Shown here: positions 57,151-64,000 of the stretch, one piece after another
Numbering within the stretch: position 1 is the first letter of the stretch
Layout: each line of letters begins with the position of its first letter
NCBI GenBank assembly: GCA_013350335.1
Contig: CM023540.1
Span: forward strand, 58,442,962-58,506,961
Source: Chimonanthus salicifolius
Lineage: Eukaryota > Streptophyta > Magnoliopsida > Laurales > Calycanthaceae
Direction: 5' to 3'
DNA: 64,000 nt
Program-made: the position numbers and the translations under genes
The notes under the pieces: model-generated
What the model saw: only the letters and a program-made list of their open reading frames with translations
Databases searched by the model: none
Told to the model about the DNA's origin: nothing

Positions 57151-57362
57151 TTTATTATAATAATCCCTCTTTTAGAATTGATTTGTTGGCTGCTGTTGAG
57201 TCTTTCTCTGCCCAAAGAAATGATCCCTACATTTTCATTGGTGACCATAATTGCATCTGTGGGCCTGAAGAAAAGAAACGTGGTGGGCTTCCCAATATTT
57301 ATGCCATTGAGGAGTCAGTTGTATTAACGCTGCTAATCTGTGTTGTGCAAATTTTAAATTTA
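57151..57362 (+). pseudogene. L1-like LINE ORF2, middle of endonuclease
   Basis: The frame reads IDLLAAVESFSAQRNDPYIF and IGDHNCICGPEEKKRGG. This corresponds to the GDFN-C---EKRGG block of plant LINE endonucleases, with D-H-N in place of D-F-N. Sequence of the NAANLCCANF type follows in another frame before a second insertion begins near 57363. Confidence 0.75.
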
Positions 57363-59095
57363 TAATTATTCGTAAGTGCATGAAGCGAATTGGAGTATAG
57401 AGATATGCAAGTATAAGGTCGAACCCACTTGATTTAAAATGAACGGGAAAACAAATTAAAAAGCCTAATATTTTAACCTTAACCTAATTAACAATTTTTC
57501 TGGAAAATGATTGAATTGAAATTGTAAAATTAATTAAAACAACTAAAAACGAAGATTAAATCAAGTGAGATAAATTACTAAGGTATCGGATTCCACCACC
57601 ATTAAATTCATAATATTCCAATTATTTATTTATTAATTCTAAATTTTAAAGATTTAAACATTTAAGTTCATTAATATGGTGTTCAAAATTCAGATTTTTC
57701 TTCGCTTTTAAAGATGTAATTTCCAAGCATTCAATGTATCCTATTTTAATTTAAAAGGCAATGGATCAAAGGATTAATCTAAGCATCCAATGTATTTAAA
57801 TTAAAATAAAAGAAAACAATGAATCAAAGGATTTACTTTTATTCAATTAAAAATCAAGCATTGATTAATTAGATATTAATATTAATAACAAAAAATTCAT
57901 GGCATTGATGGTAAAAATAACTAACATCTATTAATTTGATGAAGCCAAAATCATAAAAATCAAACACACATAATTTGAAATTAAATAAATAAATAAAAGA
58001 AGAATTATTTCATTAATAGGGTTTCATCCTCAACCTCAGTAAAAGAAATTAGCTAGACATTATGAAAGAATTAAAGTAAAAGAAATAGAAAAAAAAAACA
58101 CCAGCTATGTCGGAGATCCCGAGCCAATGCCGTAATTTCCTCTGTCTCGACGTTCTTCTCTGACTCTATTCCTCTTCAATATGCAATTCTCTTCCTTGTA
58201 CTGTGCGTTGAGTCAGAATTTATAATGAATCAGCCACCAATGGAATTAGAATATTCCACTTAATACAACGAGCCAAAACCGTGTGGCCTGCCTTTCCTAT
58301 TCTTCTCCTTCTATTTGAACACAACCCTTCTTTAGCAGCTACCGTCCTAAACTTCCTCTTTTATTTTCTCTCATCTGCACCATTCCTCAACACGACAGAG
58401 ATCAGCTAGCTATATTCTTCTATTCTTGGTCACAGCAAACCCCGGCCTTCCTTCCTCTGTTAGATTCAGCAGACACCTTCCTTTCTTTTTTTATTTAGCC
58501 TTTGCTCTGATGTATACCAACAGGTACAGTGGGCCCTCCTCCTTATTCGGCCAGCAGCTTCTTATTTTCATTCTATTTCCTATTTCCATCTCCATTCTAT
58601 CACACATGGTTTTGCAGCACCACTTTGCATCATGAACTGAGAGCATCAATGGTCTCCAAAGGAAAACTAGCATTCATGGCTTTTAGAAGTATTATTCAAT
58701 GGTGATAGTTCATTTCATATCTGATCCTTTCAGTACATATTTTAGATACATGATCAATGATATGAACATAGTGAAATCTAAACTTCATCTCTTGCATATG
58801 CTTGGATGCTGCTAGCTTTCAAACATATCTGCTTGTTGGGTTGCTGCAAATCATTCTTTCTCTATCTTGGGACAATCCTCCAACTAACAATGCAATTTTA
58901 ATTTATTTAAAGCATCTCTTTCTGGCTTGAGCTTGAACATGGGCCTACTTTTACCCAATGTTTCCAATAAACAGACATGAGGCACTTTTCGTTCATTTTT
59001 CTTCAACTTTAACTTCTTTTCTTGATTTTCTTTATTTTCCTGCAAAACTCTCAAAATTCCATTATTAATAACAAAAACACATAAAACTATGGCTA
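57363..59095. other. Second insertion in the LINE, unidentified (about 1.7 kb)
   Basis: It begins TAATTATTCGTAAGTGCATGAAGCG and GTATAAGGTCGAACCCACTTG, phrases that remind me of a widespread plant repeat end, and stops before KFRGK codons of the LINE resume. The interior is AT-rich with a pyrimidine-rich part at 58130-58620. No transposase or other domain was recognised. The frames at 58426-58635 and 58491-58673 are not supported as genes. Confidence 0.5.
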
Positions 59096-61808
59096 ACAGA
59101 TCCAAATTCAGAGGTAAAATATGTCGATTTCCTGTGTACATCAGTCTGATTGATTTTAGAATCTCTAGGGCTGATTACTCTTGGTCTAATTATTCTCATG
59201 GTATCAAAAGGGTGGAGATGAAGATTGACAGGATCTTGGTGAATCAAGAATTCTTAAACAATTTCAACCGGGATTATCTGATCACAGGGGTATCTCTATC
59301 TACATTGAAAATCTGAAGCATAAGAGAAATTATCCTTTCAAGTTTATCAATGCTTGGTGTAAGGACCGCGAAACTATAAGCATTGTGGAAGGCAACTGGG
59401 CCGAAACTGTGCATGATTCTCCAATGTTTCGCTTAGTGTCCAAACTGAAGAGAGTGAAGCGTACCTTGACATCCTAGCATCGTTTCAGACCGAGGGTTAG
59501 TGTCCAAATTTCCCATTGCAGAGAGGCTCTCGTGTCTGCAGTAGCAATACGATTCATCCCTTTCCAATACCAACAGAGCTCATGTCCTTACCTATAAATC
59601 CAAGCTCGAAGACTGTCTGGACTGGGAATCACAACTATTAGAACAGAAATCCAGAATCCTAAATCTTAATCTCAAGGATTGTAGTAGTAGATATTTTTAC
59701 AATTCGGTCAAGGTACATCAAAGCAGGAATAACATTTACTCTGCCTGCTGTGAAGATGGTTTGATCAGTCACGACCCAGAGGTTATATGCGACTCCTTCG
59801 TCTCCTACTTCATGAACTTATTTGGGGATGCTAGCAGCTCTACTGATTTGAGAATTATACTCTTTTCCTCACTCCCCACGAAGGTTGAAATTCCAGAAGT
59901 TCAGCCTCAATTGTCTGCTCTCTAACAATGCCTCGTAGTCCTTGACAGTTCCAATCAGTAGTTCTGAGATTGTATCAGATGTATTCGGGGTGAATCCTTG
60001 CAAAGCTCCCGAGCCAGATGGTTTCAACGATCTCTTTTACCAACATTTTTGGGATATTGTATGGCCTGATGTGATTCTTCTAAGCTCCTCAAACAAGTGA
60101 AGTCTTCTTTCATTACTCTTATTCCCAAGAGTGATGGCACTAATCAGCCGGAGTTGTACGTCCTATTGTTCTCTCTAATGAAATCTATAAGGTGATCTCG
60201 TGTATTCTTGTTAGTAGGATGAAGCCAATTATGCCTTCTCTTATCATCCCTAATCAGTCTGCTTTCATTCCTTGTTGGAATATTTCTAATAACATCATGC
60301 TTGCTCATGATCTCATTAGAGGCATTCATCAGGATTCTGGCCCTCCTAGAATGTGCATCAAGCTTGATCTCAGGAAGGTTTTTGACAGTGTGAAGTGGGA
60401 ATGTGTTTACCACATTCTTCATCAATTAAACTTCAATCAGAAGTGGATTGGTTGGATCAAGATTTGTATTGACTCCCCCTACTTCTCCATTTTGATTAAT
60501 GGTATGCCTAATGGGTTCTTTAAGAGTTATAAGGGGCTTCGGCAAGTCGATCGATCTTTTATTCCCCTTTCTCTTGGTGATGGAATCCCTCTCATGTGCA
60601 TTTGATAAGGCGGTAACCAATGGTAGTAGTTCTTGCCCCATCTCCTACGGCACTTGCACTATTTCTCATCTCCTTTTTGCTGATGACCCATCTTCTTTTG
60701 CTTTACGGATGTCTCCTCTTCTTTGGCGCTAAAGCAACTGCTCAAGGATCTTCATGACTACTCTAGTTTAGCCTTCAATCCCTCCCAAGAGCCACATTAT
60801 ATTCTCTGGGTCGACTACCAATCGGTCTGAGATCTTTTACATATTCGGTATGGGTGAAGCGAGGTTGCCTATCTCCTATCTTGGTCTTCCACTCTTCTCT
60901 GGAAGGATCCACAGATCTGAGTGCAATGGGCTCCTCTTAAAGATCAGGAAGAAGGTCAACTGTTGGGCTGCCTCTACCTTATCTTTCGCTGGGAGAATCG
61001 AGCTACTTAAATCAACCATTAATAACTACCACATTTACTGGGCTAATATCTTCCTCCTTCCTAAGCATTGCCTCGATTCGATCGATATGATTATGAGAAA
61101 TTTCTTATGGGGCTTTGCCAACTGGAGGAAAATCCATACTATCGCCTGGTCCAAAATTTGCTCTCCTCAAGCTAAGGGTGGTTTGGGGTTGAAAAGTGTC
61201 TCCACTATAAAAATAATTCTGGAACATTATCTCGGAGGTGGACAATTTGTGGTTGAGATGGATCAAACAAAAGTACTTGAAAAATAAATCTATTTGGCGT
61301 GTTAAACTGAAATTTGACTCTTCAAGGGCTTTAAGGTCGATTCTTTCAGTTCGTGACCGGGTTAAGATGCATACAGTCTCTGTGATCTCTTCGAACATTT
61401 TGGTGGCAAACCTATCTATGATCTTGGGCCGGGTCTGGACTTTCTCGTTAGTGCTTTCGTGCGTGACTGTCAATGGGTTTTTCCAGATACCTCTTCGCAG
61501 GTTTTATTTGTCATCTGGGATATGGTCATGGGTGTCTCTGCCTGCTACTCCCATTGACAATGAGCATCTCTGGACTGCCAACGACAATGGAAAATTCACT
61601 ATCGCCTCTGTTGTTAGCCACCAACAACAACAGATTTGTGGAACCTAGTTTGGTGAATTACCTCTGGTTCCCTGGGTGTATTAGTGGGTATTTGACTATA
61701 TCGTGGTTCTTCGTCGACTCTGGGCTCAAGACTAGGGACCTTCCAGTCAACTTGGGCATAACTAACAACTGGGTATGTGTCTTTTGTGGTCTAGACGCAG
61801 AATCCCAT
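59096..61808 (+). pseudogene. L1-like LINE ORF2: end of endonuclease, reverse transcriptase, zinc-binding tail
   Basis: The end of endonuclease is visible as YSWSNYSHGIKRVEMKIDRI (near 59178-59240). The linker PFKFINAWC leads to FVSYFMNLFG (59790) and then RT: ITLIPKSDGT (60111), NQSAFIPCWNISNNIMLAHD (60250), CIKLDLRKVFDSVKW (60356), SILINGMPNGFFKSYKGLRQ (60487) and the catalytic FADD near 60676. Downstream are SYLGLPLFSGR, WAASTLSFAGRIELLKSTIN and NFLWGF, the usual RT tail, and finally WVCVFCGLDAESH, a zinc-binding motif cut short at 61808. Many frameshifts and stops show an old copy. RNase H and the poly-A tail are not seen. Confidence 0.9.
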
Positions 61809-63263
61809 TGATAAATGCATAAATGATACATATTTGATATCCAAAATTACAATTGTTAGTATTTTATTTTCTTTTATTTTGTCTATTTAAGTGTATTTTG
61901 TGTGTTGTCAGGTTGGCTATTTGACAATGGAAAATAAGATCCATAGCCATCGAAAAGTCTCAATTTGAGTTAAAGTAGCTTATCTACTCCAAGCAACATA
62001 ACTGTCTAAAATTTATGTGAATACATAGAACAACAAATACAGAGAATGCTAGAGCAAGATCCTACAGTTCAGTGATGCAAAGAATGAAGGTGATTTGATG
62101 TCTTTGTACACAGAGATAAGAACAGAGCTAAGACAATAAATCTGCAAAGGAAGAGAGCTGGCTGATATCTTGAGGCTAAACTTTCACCGTATGAAGAGAA
62201 TAAGAAACTAGAGAAAAATCAACAATGGCTTCACCAGAACAACAGCAAAGTGGCATTGGTATGAGAGAATTTGGAGGGAAAAATCCAGGTGGCTGACACC
62301 GATGTTACCTCGTTATCAACAGGGTCCAATTGCAGAGTTCAAACATCATGGAAGCATATCCAAAAAGAAATCAAAGCCAACAGTTTTATGAAAAGAATAA
62401 TACAGCAAACAGCGTTGGCTTTTGATAAATTTCCAAGCAGCCACAAGAATTAGCAACCCACCTTACAGCCAACGTATGAAAGAAATAAAGGAAAGTAAGA
62501 TGAAAATAAAAGAGGCTGAAATGGAAAGATGATTCAGCCGACTGAGGAGACAATAGAAAATAAATTAAAAGAAATTGCTATGAACAGAGAGAGTCGGCCA
62601 GCAGAGATACAATCGGTCAGAAAAATTGGGACCCACATGACCTTGCTAAATTCACATCTCCAAAAGTCTATAAATTGGATGTATGTGCCATTGCAATACT
62701 CGAACTGAATTAAGGAATTCAGAGGCTAAGAAGTGGATTTTGAGGTTAAGGAGAAGGGTCGACTTCAGAGGTTGGATTTTTCAATTTTATTTTATTTTAA
62801 ATGACTCTAAAATGAAACACACAAAAACTCTAATGCCCCCAAACTTATATTGAACATTTTCCTCAATGTTTCCTTATTTACCTGCGCATCAATAAATTAG
62901 AAGAAAATATCTGAATAAAACAACTTGAGTTAAGAAATACCTGAGATGGCTCTCTTATTCAAAACCGAAAAAAAGAAAAATCAAATGGACAATAAAAACA
63001 AAAACACACAAAAAGGACTCTAACCCGACAACAAAAAGACAAAAACTGACTCAACAAAAATGAAAACCTAAACTAAACTAACCGATTAATAACCGACACA
63101 CATACACACAGACAAACTCAACACAGACTTAGAGAGTCAAATATAATTCAAAAACCTAACCTAGACAGACTGGACAAAATGGACACACGGACACAGACAG
63201 ACTCACAAACGTAGAATAACGGGGGGATGGATCAATGGGTGGATATGGATGGGCGGACCTTCC
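61809..63263. other. Unresolved LTR-like repeat interrupting the LINE
   Basis: TGATAAATGCATAAATGATAC starts exactly where the LINE stops, as an LTR of a Tat/Athila-like gypsy element might. CTATAAATTGG near 62689 is TATA-like, and AATGCCCCCAAACTTA near 62833 followed by CAATGTT is a phrase I associate with plant LTR elements. 62960-63200 is A/C-rich. No primer site, purine tract or coding domain was found, so the assignment is weak. The 60-codon frame at 62271-62453 is not supported as a gene. Confidence 0.35.
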
Positions 63264-64000
63264 TGTAATACCCTGCCCCGGATTAGGCGTGTTTTAGATT
63301 AATAATCTTGTTTGGACCGGTTAATCTTGAAGATTACGGTTAGGGCTTTGAGAGAAACCCAAGAGTGGCCCAATCCGAGCTCGAGAGCTCAGTGATCCAG
63401 CTCATCCAGCTGGAGGGGCATTTTGGTAATTTACCGCTTATAATTATTATTATATAATTTATGTTGTTATGTGATTATTATTGGTTGATATTATTCTCCT
63501 TAATCAAGGATTTATATTTCTGATTTTAAAATAATTTTATTTTCAGATAATGGTATTTAAAAACCGCCCGTCAAAACCCCGAAAGAGAGTAATAATTATT
63601 TTAAATGGTTTTTGAAATGAGATAATTTTGAAACAAGTATTTTATGTCAGACCATTTTAAGAATGGTTTAGTTATTCTTTCAAACCCTAAAATGAGGTTT
63701 CTAAATTGTTTTATTTAACATTTGTTTAATTAAGTAAATAGTGTTAAATTATGGTTTTATTTTAAGTTAGTGGGTTTTAGTGAGTTTTAAATCCCAAAAT
63801 TTTTATGGTGATTAAAGTTTTAAAAACCCAACATATCAGTAAGGTTGGATTAAGTTCTTAAGCTTTTAAAATCTTATGTTAGCGAAAAACGGTTTTTTAT
63901 CAAATGAGGGACTTAATTGCAAATTTGGAAGTAGGGGAGGACTGACCTGCAACCAGTCCAAACAGTATGGTTACTGTTTGGAACGTCACCCGCAACTGCA
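63264..64000 (+). mobile_element. Start of a G-family gypsy LTR (runs off the window)
   Basis: It starts TGTAATACCCTGCCCCGGAT and follows the reverse complement of 49877-49851 and 45180-44440: GGCGTGTTTTAG, AATAATCTTGTTTG, CCGAGCTCGAGAGCTCAGTG, AAAACCGCC-GTCAAAACCCCG and so on. Only the first 737 bp are visible, so it cannot be said whether it is a solo LTR or a full element. Confidence 0.9.

Noticed and set aside
58426..58673. Frames with hydrophobic stretches as membrane proteins
   Set aside because: They overlap on opposite strands inside a non-coding insertion in the LINE, with no motif.

Overview
The window looks like heterochromatic nuclear DNA from a plant with a repeat-rich genome. 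It holds Ty3/gypsy chromovirus elements of the Tekay/Del type (initiator tRNA-Met primer sites, a chromodomain after integrase, LTRs of 3.3-4.7 kb), Ty1/copia elements of the SIRE/Maximus type, an L1-like LINE and a hAT transposon. The species cannot be named from the sequence. I found no convincing single-copy host gene, tRNA, rRNA or CRISPR; nearly every recognisable protein is a transposon protein, usually broken.

Layout. 1-3683 is the 5' part of gypsy element A: the end of its LTR, an extra small ORF with zinc knuckles, then a broken gag running into protease. 3684-16671 is element B of the same family, apparently inserted into A's protease. B has a complete 5' LTR, extra ORF, gag, protease, reverse transcriptase (RT), RNase H, integrase, chromodomain and a 3' LTR that lacks its last ~180 bp. 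16672-35002 is an old element with a degenerate ORF resembling the 'putative plant transposon protein' group and a SIRE-like 3' LTR. It contains a 1.4-kb hAT (17293-18696, target duplication CAGATGAC) and a 12-kb gypsy element D (20188-32233, target duplication AGATG). D has two almost equally long LTRs but no gag, protease, RT or RNase H, so it must depend on a partner.

35003-36590 is a copia gag and LTR on the minus strand. 36593-39216 holds a 31-bp tandem array, an unresolved LTR-like remnant and a 37-C run. 39217-52185 is a nest: a SIRE-like LTR split by gypsy solo LTR F, split by solo LTR G (target duplication GAGAA), split by a D-related solo LTR (target duplication AAAAC). 52186-55740 is AT-rich debris. 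55741-61808 is a degenerate L1-like ORF2 cut by two insertions. 61809-63263 is an unresolved repeat. 63264-64000 is the start of another G-family LTR.

The most striking feature is in the LTRs. Four different gypsy LTR groups (A/B, D, F and the 45181 solo LTR) each carry many copies of one hairpin, GGTTCGGCCAT-loop-ATGGCCGAACC, spaced about 80-260 bp apart. Nearer the LTR end lies a second set of hairpins, mostly CTTGATG...CATCAAG, whose copy number varies widely. G carries a different palindrome series around CTCGGACCGTCCGAG. Together with the extra triple-knuckle ORF and the leader retained in the non-autonomous D, these suggest an LTR architecture that I do not know from described elements.
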